A stretch of 64,000 nt of DNA from Methylobacter sp. (GTDB lineage: Bacteria > Pseudomonadota > Gammaproteobacteria > Methylococcales > Methylomonadaceae), in contig JAURYJ010000001.1 of the NCBI GenBank assembly GCA_030653985.1, forward strand, positions 1-64,000. The letters run 5' to 3'. How positions within the stretch are numbered: position 1 is the stretch's first letter; each line of letters starts with the position of its first letter. The notes under the pieces are model-generated. The model saw only the letters and a program-made list of their open reading frames with translations. It was not told where the DNA came from and did not search any database. Shown one piece after another: positions 18,104 through 26,556 of this stretch. The translations under genes and the position numbers were made by a program.

Positions 18104-19737
18104 GTGTTGATATTCCATGCTTGTAATTGCTTTAATATCGCCTCGAAACTTGAGGTGATAAACGGATACTCAAGTTTCGGGCGCTTGATGACCAGCAATG
18201 GGATATTCAGCGCCTGCGTTGCCGCCACTTTGGCTTGATAGCCGCCTGCATCGCCTGAATCCTTGGTGATGACGCAATCGATTTTCAAATCTTGCCACAA
18301 GGCTTCATTGAACGCTTGCGAAAACGGCCCTTGCATCGCGCAAATATGGCTGCGCGGCACGCCCAGATCAATGGCCCGCTGAATGAATTCAGGCTCCGGC
18401 GTTACGCGCACAAACCATTCGCGTTCGGCGGCTCCCGGCGCTTGTAGAAAGACAGCCAAGTCCTTGGAGCCGGTGGTTAGAAAAATGCGCCGACCTAGGG
18501 CAATGGCCTGTTCGGCCGCTTGTTCTGTGGAATTACAGAAGCTAGAGACCATAGGATGTGCTGACGAAGGACGCGCATCAATATCAAGCGTTCGCGAACG
18601 ATGCGCTTCACTGTGTTCAGCACATCCTACGGAGCTGGGGCGTTCAAAACGCAGATACGGGATATTCAGGCTTTGCGACAAGCCCATCAGTTGTTCCGAG
18701 ATCAGGCTGGCGTAAGGATGGGTTGCATCAACGATTGCCTTTGCCTGATTTTGAGTTAGCGCCTGTCTTTGTGCTTCAACGCCCTGATGACCCGCCCAGA
18801 CCGATACGCCGGAACAATGCTGGGCGGCAACCTCGCCGCCGTATTCGGTTGCAGCGGATACCACGACCGGATAGCCTTGCTGCGTCAATTCGTTAGCAAG
18901 CTGATTGCCGTCGCTGGTGCCGGAAAAGACCCATAGGGCCTGTTCAGGCAATTCGTTTACAGGCTGTTCGGCTGGGGCTTCCCAACTGTTGTAGCCGCGC
19001 GGGGTAAAAATAAAGCCGCGCTTGCGCTGGGTAAAGCGGTTGCCGATCACGATGGTAGTCAGCATATCAAACTGCAAAGAGGGTAGCTCTTCCAGTGTGT
19101 GGATACTGACTTGCTGGCCGGGCCGATAGGCATTGCGCACTACGCCGCACAGTGTCTTCGGTGTTTTTGATTCCAGCATGATGTTGAGGATACGATACAC
19201 GCCTTCCTGACGACCGGCGCTTTGCACGTTGTACAACACGCAGGCCAGATCAGCCTGGGCGATATGCCGACCGCGCTGCTCTATCCAGTCCCACGGACAC
19301 AACAGATCGGACAGGCTCAGTGTGGCAAAGTCATGCGACAACGGTGAGCCTAATAAAGACGCGCAGGCATTGGCGGAAGTGATACCGGGGATTACATTGA
19401 CCTCATAGTCGTCATCTTCGCGCATTTCATCGAAAGCCAATGCAGCCATCGCGTAAATGCCGATGTCGCCGCTGGAAATCAATGCGACTTTAGCGCCGCT
19501 GCGGGCTTTTTCAATGGCTAATAAGGCACGTTCGCGTTCTTGAGTCAGCGGAGGCGTGTGGATTTCCTTGCCCGCTATCCACGGTTCAATCCAGCGCAAA
19601 TACAAGTCATAAGCCACGATCACATCGCTGTCCCGCAATGCCGCTTCGGCGCGCGGAACGATCAAATCGCTAAATCCCGGCCCGACAGAAACCAAATTTA
19701 ATACACCTTTCATTGCTTCTATCCACTGTTTATTCAT
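18100..19737 (-). CDS. CobJ-CobK fusion: precorrin-3B C17-methyltransferase / precorrin-6A reductase
   Basis: Residues ~10-255 are a SAM-dependent corrin methyltransferase (VLNLVSVGPGFSDLIVPRAE, ISSGDIGIYAMAALAFDE, VIPGITSANACASLLG). Residues from ~265 are a CobK reductase (WVFSGTSDGNQLANELTQQG, VDATHPYASLISEQ, VITKDSGDAGGYQAK). Such fusions are known for neighbouring corrin steps. A REP-C palindrome encodes about 26 residues (VGCAEHSEAHRSRT...SSAHPM) in frame after YLRFERP, in the CobK half. The ATG at 19737 with AAGGA upstream lies inside a 309-bp repeat; an internal ATG at 19713 (MKGVLNLVS) is the alternative start and fits the family better. Confidence 0.92.
   Translation of the reverse strand: MNKQWIEAMKGVLNLVSVGPGFSDLIVPRAEAALRDSDVIVAYDLYLRWIEPWIAGKEIHTPPLTQERERALLAIEKARSGAKVALISSGDIGIYAMAALAFDEMREDDDYEVNVIPGITSANACASLLGSPLSHDFATLSLSDLLCPWDWIEQRGRHIAQADLACVLYNVQSAGRQEGVYRILNIMLESKTPKTLCGVVRNAYRPGQQVSIHTLEELPSLQFDMLTTIVIGNRFTQRKRGFIFTPRGYNSWEAPAEQPVNELPEQALWVFSGTSDGNQLANELTQQGYPVVVSAATEYGGEVAAQHCSGVSVWAGHQGVEAQRQALTQNQAKAIVDATHPYASLISEQLMGLSQSLNIPYLRFERPSSVGCAEHSEAHRSRTLDIDARPSSAHPMVSSFCNSTEQAAEQAIALGRRIFLTTGSKDLAVFLQAPGAAEREWFVRVTPEPEFIQRAIDLGVPRSHICAMQGPFSQAFNEALWQDLKIDCVITKDSGDAGGYQAKVAATQALNIPLLVIKRPKLEYPFITSSFEAILKQLQAWNINT
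18552..18629. repeat. REP-C palindrome, copy 2 (inside cobJK)
   Basis: TAGGATGTGCTGA and TCAGCACATCCTA form perfect outer arms of 13 bp. Inner pairs are GCGCATC and GATGCGC. It is 78 bp long, a multiple of three, and carries no stop in the cobK phase. Confidence 0.9.
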
Positions 19738-20041
19738 CAAATTTCCTTGTTGGTCTGAAACCTCCCCCTTTAGGAAAAGCTATCTACACATCTTTACAGC
19801 CAATTGATTGCATTGAAATTTATTAAAGATGGCTTTTAATAAAATCTCATTAATATCAATTTGTTACTATATTTGTGTAGATAGCTTTGCCCTTTAGGGG
19901 GATTTTTAAATTTTGACAACGATACGCGAGTATCCTTATCCTTCACGGTAACCTCCTCGTTCACGGGGAGGAACAATCCACCGACCTCTATCCGTCGGCG
20001 GGTGTCACTCGACGGATGAGGTCGGGTGTGGATTGAAACAT
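19733..20041. repeat. 309-bp direct repeat, copy 1
   Basis: This segment matches 21845-22153 over its whole length with no gap and only about four mismatches (for example at the GATACGCGAGTATCC stretch). It contains an inner inverted pair, AAGCTATCTACACA and TGTGTAGATAGCTT, about 110 bp apart, and a hairpin GACCTCTATCCGTCG / CGACGGATGAGGTC near its end. On the minus strand its last bases supply AAGGAAATTTGATGAA, the ribosome-binding site and start of cobJK. Confidence 0.92.
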
Positions 20042-20116
20042 CAAAGAGTTGGGCGTGCCATGCGCGCCTTCCCAAGTTTCAGCTTTTTCTTCGTGTCTTC
20101 GTGGTGAAATTTTTCG

Positions 20117-20226
20117 CGTTCCCACGCGCTGTGTCCTGTGTTTACACTGGCTACGTTTTTGAACATTGCGCATGACTCATGGCGCAGCGTGCCTTAACTG
20201 CATTCCCACGCAGCGCGTGGGAACGA
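20117..20226. repeat. CGTTCCCACGC palindromic element, copy 1
   Basis: Terminal inverted sequences CGTTCCCACGCGCTGTG and CACGCAGCGCGTGGGAACG bound a ~110-bp segment between the 309-bp repeat and cbiG. A sister element lies at 22906-23015 with a different interior, as in miniature elements. Confidence 0.75.
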
Positions 20227-20244
20227 GGTAAACATCTTATGTCT

Positions 20245-21027
20245 TTAAATGCCTTTATCTTCAACCACGGCCACGGCCACGCCGTTTAAAGCCATTTTGG
20301 GCACGATCAATTTTCCACGCATACCGGCAATCAAGGCGCAGGGTTCGCAGACGCCTGGCAAGCCCACATTCTGCTGCACCCAATCCGAAGCTTTAGTTAC
20401 CCAAGGCCGTGCCGCCACGGTTGCACTTGCCAAGACTCGCAGCGGCAAATGGTGCTGATCGCAAAAATCCACCAAACCCTGTTCGTTTGCCTTCAAGTCT
20501 ATGGTGGTTATTTCGCGCACTTCGCTTAACTGCCGCTCTCCCAGCGCTTGCTGCACGGCGGCGGCGATTTGTTCGGCAGTGACACCTTTACGGCAACCTA
20601 TACCGACCACCAAAGGCTTCAAGGCTTCGGTCGCCGTAGTAATGACCGGTACCGCACCGATTGCATTGGCGACGCGATAAGCCAAACGATTGGCGCCGCC
20701 TTCATGACCGGCCAACAGCGACACCGCAAATCGTCCGGCTTCGTCCAGCACCACGACGGCCGGGTCGCTATGTTTGTCCGGCGCTAAACCGTCGAGAAAG
20801 CGCACCGCGATGCCGCTGGCGGCGATCATGATCCATTGCGTATGTTGCCGATAGGCAGCGGCAAACTGTTGTTTCTGGCTGGTGGTATTGTTTGTAGGGG
20901 CGACCTGCCGGTCGCTCTTTGTTACAGGAAGCCACGGACGATACAATACTCCACCTAGCCGTTCCTGCAAGACTAAAGCCAAGGTTTCGCTTTCCGGTCT
21001 TACCAGCCAGATGCCGCAATCAGTCAT
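20245..21027 (-). CDS. cbiG: Cobalt-precorrin-5A hydrolase CbiG
   Basis: CbiG opens the delta-lactone and releases acetaldehyde during ring contraction in the cobalt-early (anaerobic-type) route. The N-terminal domain has IMIAASGIAVRFLDGLAPDK and VVVLDEAGRFAVSLLAGHEGGANRLA; the C-terminal domain has VVGIGCRKGVTAEQI. At 260 residues it is shorter than many CbiG proteins. A short REP-D palindrome encodes about eight residues (SDRQVAPT, ~39-45) between beta strands near the N-terminus. Confidence 0.93.
   Translation of the reverse strand: MTDCGIWLVRPESETLALVLQERLGGVLYRPWLPVTKSDRQVAPTNNTTSQKQQFAAAYRQHTQWIMIAASGIAVRFLDGLAPDKHSDPAVVVLDEAGRFAVSLLAGHEGGANRLAYRVANAIGAVPVITTATEALKPLVVGIGCRKGVTAEQIAAAVQQALGERQLSEVREITTIDLKANEQGLVDFCDQHHLPLRVLASATVAARPWVTKASDWVQQNVGLPGVCEPCALIAGMRGKLIVPKMALNGVAVAVVEDKGI
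20893..20916. repeat. REP-D palindrome, copy 2 (inside cbiG)
   Basis: TGTAGGGGCGACCTGCCGGTCGCTC contains GCGACC/GGTCGC arms. It lies within the N-terminal part of cbiG and keeps the frame. Confidence 0.65.
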
Positions 21028-21069
21028 GCAGAGGCCTTCTTTTATCCAACATACACATCAGCAGAAAAT

Positions 21070-21849
21070 TCATAAGGGATCATGTTTTTTCTTTTTTACG
21101 ACGCGAAAAATATGGGTGAAATCCTTCGAATACAAACTGGATTCGGTTTGCTCTCCGCGCCCCAAAGCTTTGCCTACCAATAACATCGTGGTCAGGTTCC
21201 ACTCAGCTTTTTGGGTTTCTGTAAGAATCGTCCCCAAAGTGCCTTGGTAAGACCGCTCTTCCGGCCAGGTTGCCCGATAGACCAGAGCGACCGGGGTATC
21301 GTCCGGGTAATGCAAACGCAGGTCGGCGACTATTTTTTTCAAATGCGGTCCCGACAGGAAGATGCACATCGTCGCTTGGTGTTCGGCCAGCCGTGCAATC
21401 GATTCCAGTTCCGGCACGGCGGAGGCGCGGCCGGAAACTCGGGTCAGGATGACGGTTTGCGAGATTTCCGGTTTGGTCAGCTCGGCCTTAATGGATGCCG
21501 CCGCAGCTGTGAACGAAGACACGCCCGGCACAATGTCGTAGTCAATACCGAGCGCATCAAGTCGCCGCATTTGCTCGGCGGTTGCGCCGTAAATGGCGGG
21601 GTCGCCGGAATGCAAACGCGCCACATCGCAATCGGCTTCCTGAGCGCGACGGTAGCAGGCTTCCTGTTGCTCAAGGTCGAGCTTGGCGGTGTCGATCAAT
21701 TCGGCATCTACTCGGCAATGCTGCAACATGTCGGTAGGCACCAATGATCCGGCGTACAACACCATGCTGACCCGGCCGAGAATAGCCGCGCCGCGCAAGG
21801 TAATTAGGTCGGAAGCGCCCGGACCTGCGCCGATAAAATAAACTTTCAT
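21070..21849 (-). CDS. cobM: Precorrin-4 C11-methyltransferase
   Basis: This SAM-dependent corrin methyltransferase (CobM/CbiF) begins MKVYFIGAGPGASDLITLRG. It contains VLYAGSLVPTDML, ARLHSGDPAIYGATAEQM and PGVSSFTAAAASIKAELT, typical for CobM. At 259 residues it is full length. The ATG and its ribosome-binding site AAGGAAATTTG are supplied by the 309-bp repeat copy 2. Confidence 0.95.
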   Translation of the reverse strand: MKVYFIGAGPGASDLITLRGAAILGRVSMVLYAGSLVPTDMLQHCRVDAELIDTAKLDLEQQEACYRRAQEADCDVARLHSGDPAIYGATAEQMRRLDALGIDYDIVPGVSSFTAAAASIKAELTKPEISQTVILTRVSGRASAVPELESIARLAEHQATMCIFLSGPHLKKIVADLRLHYPDDTPVALVYRATWPEERSYQGTLGTILTETQKAEWNLTTMLLVGKALGRGEQTESSLYSKDFTHIFRVVKKKKHDPL

Positions 21850-22153
21850 CAAATTTCCTTGTTGGTCTGAAACCTCCCCCTTTAGGAAAAGCTATCTACA
21901 CATCTTTACAGCCAATTGATTGCATTGAAATTCATTAAAGATGGCTTTTAATAAAATCTCATTAATATCAATTTGTTACCATATTTGTGTAGATAGCTTT
22001 GCCCTTTAGGGGGATTTTTAAATTTTGACAACGATACGGGAGTATCGTTATCCTTCACGGTAACCTCCTCGTTCACGGGGAGGAACAATCCACCGACCTC
22101 TATCCGTCGGCGGGTGTCACTCGACGGATGAGGTCGGGTGTGGATTGAAACAT
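21845..22153. repeat. 309-bp direct repeat, copy 2
   Basis: Near-identical partner of 19733-20041. One end provides the start region of cobM. The other end forms the last codons of cobI (FNPHPTSSVE and stop, 22117-22153). The inner part with AAGCTATCTACACA inverted ends may be a MITE nested in or forming the unit. Confidence 0.92.
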
Positions 22154-22884
22154 GCGTGTCTTCTCTCTCTGGGTGTTTTGCGTATCAGTAAAGTGGCGAG
22201 ATAGCCCATCGCCGCCGTAGCGCACAAATCGCTGACATCATCTGCCAGCATTTCATCCGCCAAGCCGATGCGGCGGGCGAAAGCGCAGTGCTCGGCGATG
22301 CCCATGTCACCGAGCAGAGCCAGCACCCAGGGCAGGCGTGCGCCGATTTTCATTAGCACCACAATGTCATGGTTTTCGATATCGTGACGCAGAGCTGCCG
22401 CATCTTCGGGGCAGGGCAAAATCAAGGTGCGCTCCTTACCTTCACCCAGCGGCCAGCCCATAGCAGCCGCAGCAGCGGCATAACTGGTGATACCGGGGAA
22501 AGTACGTTGCGGTAAATCTGGCAAATACTCGCGCAAAGCAGCCAATATATAGCCGTAAGTGGAGTAAGTTAGGCTGTCGCCTATCGTCAAGTAAGCCACG
22601 TTACGACCGGCGCGTAACTCGATGGCGATGGTCTCGGCCAGTTGCGCGTAATGCTCGCTCAGCATGGCGCGGTCAGGGTCCATGGTGAACTCGATTTCGC
22701 GTATCCGCTGCTGATCGATGCTTATGCCCGTTAAGCATTGCAGCGCCACCGATGTTTTGGCCGTTTGGGCACGCGGCGCGTAAATAATGTCGGCCTGTTG
22801 TAATGCCTCAACTGCCGCCAGCGGAATGTAGCCGGAAGGCCCAGGCCCCACACCTATGCCCCAGAATGTACCTAAATGACTCAT
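22117..22884 (-). CDS. cobI: Precorrin-2 C20-methyltransferase
   Basis: This corrin methyltransferase (CobI/CbiL) begins with GTFWGIGVGPGPSGYIPLAA, has IGDSLTYSTYGYILAAL and PGITSYAAAAAAMGWPLGEG, and then VVLMKIGARLPWVLALL. At 255 residues it is near normal length. The last ~11 residues (CFNPHPTSSVE) are encoded by the 309-bp repeat, so the native C-terminus has been replaced or extended. Confidence 0.93.
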   Translation of the reverse strand: MSHLGTFWGIGVGPGPSGYIPLAAVEALQQADIIYAPRAQTAKTSVALQCLTGISIDQQRIREIEFTMDPDRAMLSEHYAQLAETIAIELRAGRNVAYLTIGDSLTYSTYGYILAALREYLPDLPQRTFPGITSYAAAAAAMGWPLGEGKERTLILPCPEDAAALRHDIENHDIVVLMKIGARLPWVLALLGDMGIAEHCAFARRIGLADEMLADDVSDLCATAAMGYLATLLIRKTPRERRHACFNPHPTSSVE

Positions 22885-22905
22885 ATTTCTCCTAAGCTAT
22901 TATTT

Positions 22906-23015
22906 CGTTCCCACGTGCTGTGCCGCAAGCACATGTAATGTTTGGAAAACTAGGTGGCGCAAACACAGGACGCAGCGCGTCCTGCATGGCATTCCCACGC
23001 AGCGCGTGGGAACGA
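22906..23015. repeat. CGTTCCCACGC palindromic element, copy 2
   Basis: CGTTCCCACGTGCTG and CACGCAGCGCGTGGGAACG bound this intergenic element between cbiD and cobI. An inner pair, ACGCAGCGCGTCC, also recurs. It fills the gap that otherwise holds no gene. Confidence 0.75.
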
Positions 23016-23047
23016 GAATAACTGCCCATTGGCAGCAGCAGTTGTTT

Positions 23048-24178
23048 TTAATCTGCTCCCAAGCTTTCGCCTTGTAAATTAAATAACCGCACTTCAACCC
23101 GTTTCACCGCAGGTACTCTGGCATGTACAAGCGCGGCGATGCGTTGTTCTATATCTAGCCATAATGCCTGCGAGTCCGGTTCGCTGTTTAATCGTTCTAT
23201 TGCCGCTTCCACAGTATTGGACTGTTCCAGCTCTTGTACCAACAGGCGGTTAAATCCCCGTTCCGCAGCCACCCGGGCGACAACGCTCATGGCCATGTCG
23301 CTCCTGCTGGAGTGCGTATCCCATATGCCGTCCAGCACTTTGGCCAGTTTTCCGGGATGCCCCAACAACCACAATATATCCAGATGGCGTTGTTGTTCAG
23401 CCAAAGCCTGCTGTAAAAAATCTAACGCGTCGCCAAGAAAATTGGCGATTTGCACGGATTGTTGTACCGGCAAGCCCAGTATTTCTTTGGCATAAGTACG
23501 GCCGATTTTGCCCGGCAGCAAGGCGATTTGAGTTTCTTTGTCGCCTAAGGCAACGCGTACATAAACCTCAATCGAGGCAATCCAGGATGCCAATGATAAC
23601 GGTTCCACTATACCTGAGGTGCCGAGTATCGATATGCCGCCAACTATGCCGAGCCTCGGGTTAAAGGTTTTTTTAGCAATCGCCTCGCCGTTGATACAGC
23701 CGATGGTTAGGTCGAAACCTTGGTCTTTATTAGTGCTCAGTTCGGCGACCGCCTGCCGCATCATCTTGCGCGGAGTCGGGTTAATTGCAGGCTCACCTAC
23801 CGCTACGCGTAAGCCGGGTTGAGTCGCAGTGCCGACGCCCTTGCCTGCAAAAAAGCGTAGCTGTCCTTTATCGTTTCTTTGTACTTCGGCAAAGATTGTC
23901 GCTCCGTGGGTATTATCCGGGTCATCACCGCCGTCTTTGAACACTTCGGCGCGTACTGTTTTTGAACCTAGCCAATGAATGTCTTGAATCGGTACAGTTA
24001 GATAATGGACATCGTCTGATAATGTTATCTGCACCTGCGTGGGGCGCTCACCGTGTAGCAGTAAATAAAGCGCGGCTTTCACTGCCGCCGTGGCGCAGCT
24101 TCCGGTAGTGCGCCCGCGTCTTAAACCGTTGGGCGCGAGTACCTTGAGATCGAATTCTTTAAGCCTCGTCTGTGCCAT
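23048..24178 (-). CDS. cbiD: Cobalt-precorrin-5B C1-methyltransferase CbiD
   Basis: CbiD methylates C1 in the cobalt-early route. The N-terminus shows LRRGRTTGSCATAAVKAAL, followed by VPIQDIHWLGSKTVRAEVFKDGGDDPD and the central VGGISILGTSGIVEPLS, all typical. At 376 residues it is full length. It overlaps cbiXC by 20 nt. Confidence 0.96.
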   Translation of the reverse strand: MAQTRLKEFDLKVLAPNGLRRGRTTGSCATAAVKAALYLLLHGERPTQVQITLSDDVHYLTVPIQDIHWLGSKTVRAEVFKDGGDDPDNTHGATIFAEVQRNDKGQLRFFAGKGVGTATQPGLRVAVGEPAINPTPRKMMRQAVAELSTNKDQGFDLTIGCINGEAIAKKTFNPRLGIVGGISILGTSGIVEPLSLASWIASIEVYVRVALGDKETQIALLPGKIGRTYAKEILGLPVQQSVQIANFLGDALDFLQQALAEQQRHLDILWLLGHPGKLAKVLDGIWDTHSSRSDMAMSVVARVAAERGFNRLLVQELEQSNTVEAAIERLNSEPDSQALWLDIEQRIAALVHARVPAVKRVEVRLFNLQGESLGAD

Positions 24179-25733
24179 AGTCTACAAGTTGATTTACCGC
24201 ATCGATCATCAAGCCGTTGACCACGGTTGCCGCCCACGGCGAACCGCCGCGCGTGCCGCTGTTGGTGATGCGCGGCACTTGCAGGCAGCGTTTTAATTCT
24301 GCTTTCGATTCGCAGGTACCGACAAAGCCGACCGGCAAGCCGATCACCAGCTGCGGTCGCCAGCCGTGTTCACGAATCAGGCGCACAGTTTCCCTAATCG
24401 CCGTCGGCGCATCGCCTATAGCCAGCACGATATCGTTGCCGAATTTTTCGAAGGCGCGGCGAATGCCGGCGGCGGAACGGGTAATGTCCTGCGTTTGCGC
24501 CATCAATGCGGTTTCTGGGTCATGCACCCCGCACCAGGTTTCGATGCCCAGTTGTTCGAGCAGTGCGCGTTTTAGGCCGGTTTGCACCATGGTCACGTCG
24601 GTCACTACACGCTTGCAGCGCAACAAGGCACGGATGCCGGTTTCGACCGCACCCGGCGAAAAATAAAGGTCATCGACCGCGTTAAAATCGCCGCTGGTAT
24701 GCACCAGCCGTTGCAGCACGGTTAAATGCGTCTCGGGAAACACAGACCAGTCGCGCCCTGCAGCGATGATGCGAAAACTTTCGGCTTCGATCGGATGCGG
24801 TACGTAAGGGGCGAATTCTGTTGCAGCCTGATCGACAACGGCTTTTTCGGACAAACCGCGCACCTGAAGATGATGTGGGCGTTGCGGTTCGCCGACCTGC
24901 TGTTCAAAGCCGACGATTTGCACCCGGTATTTGCATAGCGAGCAGTTCATCGCCGCACGGCCTTCTACCGCTTCTTGGGCTCTGGCGATGAGCACATCGG
25001 CCACGTTCGGATGCACGCCAAGATAACCGGATTTCAGCACTTCGAGCTCCGGTTCGCGTTCCTGCATGGTATCGGCGGCCTCATAAATGCGCTTGACTAA
25101 GATGCCGTTGAACAGGAAAAAAGGCACCACAATCAGCCGTGCGTAGCCCAACTTGGCGGCAGCACGCAGACCATCGGCAACCAGCGGTTTGGCCGTGCCT
25201 GAATAGCACACGTAAGACCCACCAAAGCCCATGCCTTCTTCGATCATACGCGCGAATTTGGCGACTTCGCCATTGGCGTCGGGATCGGTGGTGCCTCGGC
25301 CGACCAGCACCAGACAGGTATCGGCGCGGCGTACTGTTTTAGATGATGTGGCTTCGGCCTCGACGATACGTTGCTGAATCACTTGCAGCAATAGCGGATG
25401 TAAACCCAGCGGTGCGCCGAAATGAAAATCGATCTCGGGATGTTCGCGCGCGAAGGTCAGCAATTCGCTGGGCATATCGTTTTTGGCATGGGTCGCCGCC
25501 AACAAAATACCCGGAACCATGACAATTTGCTTGGCATCAGCGCTGACTTGAACTGCAATCGCCTGGTCGATAGTTGGGCTGGCGAATTCAAGATAACCGT
25601 GACTGACTTGATGCTGCGGTGCGCGCTCCCTGACCAGTTCAACCAACTGCTCGAATTCGCGGACGCCGTCGGCATCTCTGCTGCCGTGACCTGCGATAAC
25701 CAGACCGAATTGTTGGTTGGGTTCAGTGTGCAT
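24159..25733 (-). CDS. CbiX-CobH/CbiC fusion: sirohydrochlorin cobaltochelatase / precorrin-8X methylmutase
   Basis: Residues ~8-250 are a CbiX chelatase ([57 protein letters not shown]). A cysteine pair, [11 protein letters not shown], follows around residue 270, as in long CbiX proteins with an Fe-S site. Residues ~310-524 are the methylmutase ([53 protein letters not shown]). It joins cobalt insertion, an early step, to a late ring rearrangement in one chain. It overlaps cbiE by 11 nt. Confidence 0.93.
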   Translation of the reverse strand: MHTEPNQQFGLVIAGHGSRDADGVREFEQLVELVRERAPQHQVSHGYLEFASPTIDQAIAVQVSADAKQIVMVPGILLAATHAKNDMPSELLTFAREHPEIDFHFGAPLGLHPLLLQVIQQRIVEAEATSSKTVRRADTCLVLVGRGTTDPDANGEVAKFARMIEEGMGFGGSYVCYSGTAKPLVADGLRAAAKLGYARLIVVPFFLFNGILVKRIYEAADTMQEREPELEVLKSGYLGVHPNVADVLIARAQEAVEGRAAMNCSLCKYRVQIVGFEQQVGEPQRPHHLQVRGLSEKAVVDQAATEFAPYVPHPIEAESFRIIAAGRDWSVFPETHLTVLQRLVHTSGDFNAVDDLYFSPGAVETGIRALLRCKRVVTDVTMVQTGLKRALLEQLGIETWCGVHDPETALMAQTQDITRSAAGIRRAFEKFGNDIVLAIGDAPTAIRETVRLIREHGWRPQLVIGLPVGFVGTCESKAELKRCLQVPRITNSGTRGGSPWAATVVNGLMIDAVNQLVDYGTDEA

Positions 25734-26442
25734 CTGCTAACGACTCCATTGCAGCTTCAATTTGGCTGGGCATCGGTGTACGGGTGCGGATTAGCATGAT
25801 GCTCATGTCGCTGAATTCTTTTGTCGCACAATCGGCGAGCGTGCCATGCCATTCGGCTTCGGAACGGGTTAAATTTTCCCATACCTCGGTCGGATGCTCG
25901 GGCGATATGCCTTGCTCCAGTAGATAAGCGGCGATATGGCGTGGCATGAACGAGCGCGCCTCGTCCCACGGGCAGGGAATTACGATCGCATTGCGCTGAT
26001 CTTGCAACACATGCACCAGATGTTGCTTGAACGGGGTTAGATCGCCGCGACGGTGGAAAGTGATAAACGTCGTTTCGTCGAAACAGACTTTGGCACGCGA
26101 TGCGAGTATTTGCGCCGAAGATATGCCCGGTACGGTTTCTACCGGATGGCCGCAAGCGCGCTCGACCCGTTCCAGATACTGGAAACCGCTGAAATGGATG
26201 TCGCCCATGAACACCACGACGCAGTTCTTGCCTGCATGGTGTTCAATTGCCACTTTCGCCAATTGTTCGGTTTGGTCGCGGTAATTCATCAGCACGGTTT
26301 GCGCGGTAGCAGGAATCAGGCTTTGCACGACGTTAATGACGGCATCGAATCCGGCGACCACATCGCTATTGCGGATCAGCTCCGCGCCGCGCTGGGTCAG
26401 ATAAGCTACGTCGCCGGGGCCTGCGCCTATGCAGATAATCAT
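25723..26442 (-). CDS. cbiE: Precorrin-6B (cobalt-precorrin-7) C5-methyltransferase CbiE
   Basis: The 239-residue protein begins [19 protein letters not shown] and contains [18 protein letters not shown] and [14 protein letters not shown], matching the CbiE half of CobL. The CbiT half (C15-methyltransferase/decarboxylase) is not fused and no cbiT is found in the window. Confidence 0.9.
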   Translation of the reverse strand: MIICIGAGPGDVAYLTQRGAELIRNSDVVAGFDAVINVVQSLIPATAQTVLMNYRDQTEQLAKVAIEHHAGKNCVVVFMGDIHFSGFQYLERVERACGHPVETVPGISSAQILASRAKVCFDETTFITFHRRGDLTPFKQHLVHVLQDQRNAIVIPCPWDEARSFMPRHIAAYLLEQGISPEHPTEVWENLTRSEAEWHGTLADCATKEFSDMSIMLIRTRTPMPSQIEAAMESLADAH

Positions 26443-26556
26443 AATTGTTCCTTTGTAGAAGCGACTTCTAGGCCGCCCATATTGACTAAAATAGTGTTCA
26501 TTTTTACGCGCTCGTTCCTAAGCCAGAGCTTGAGAACCAGTATAAAAAATGTAATA

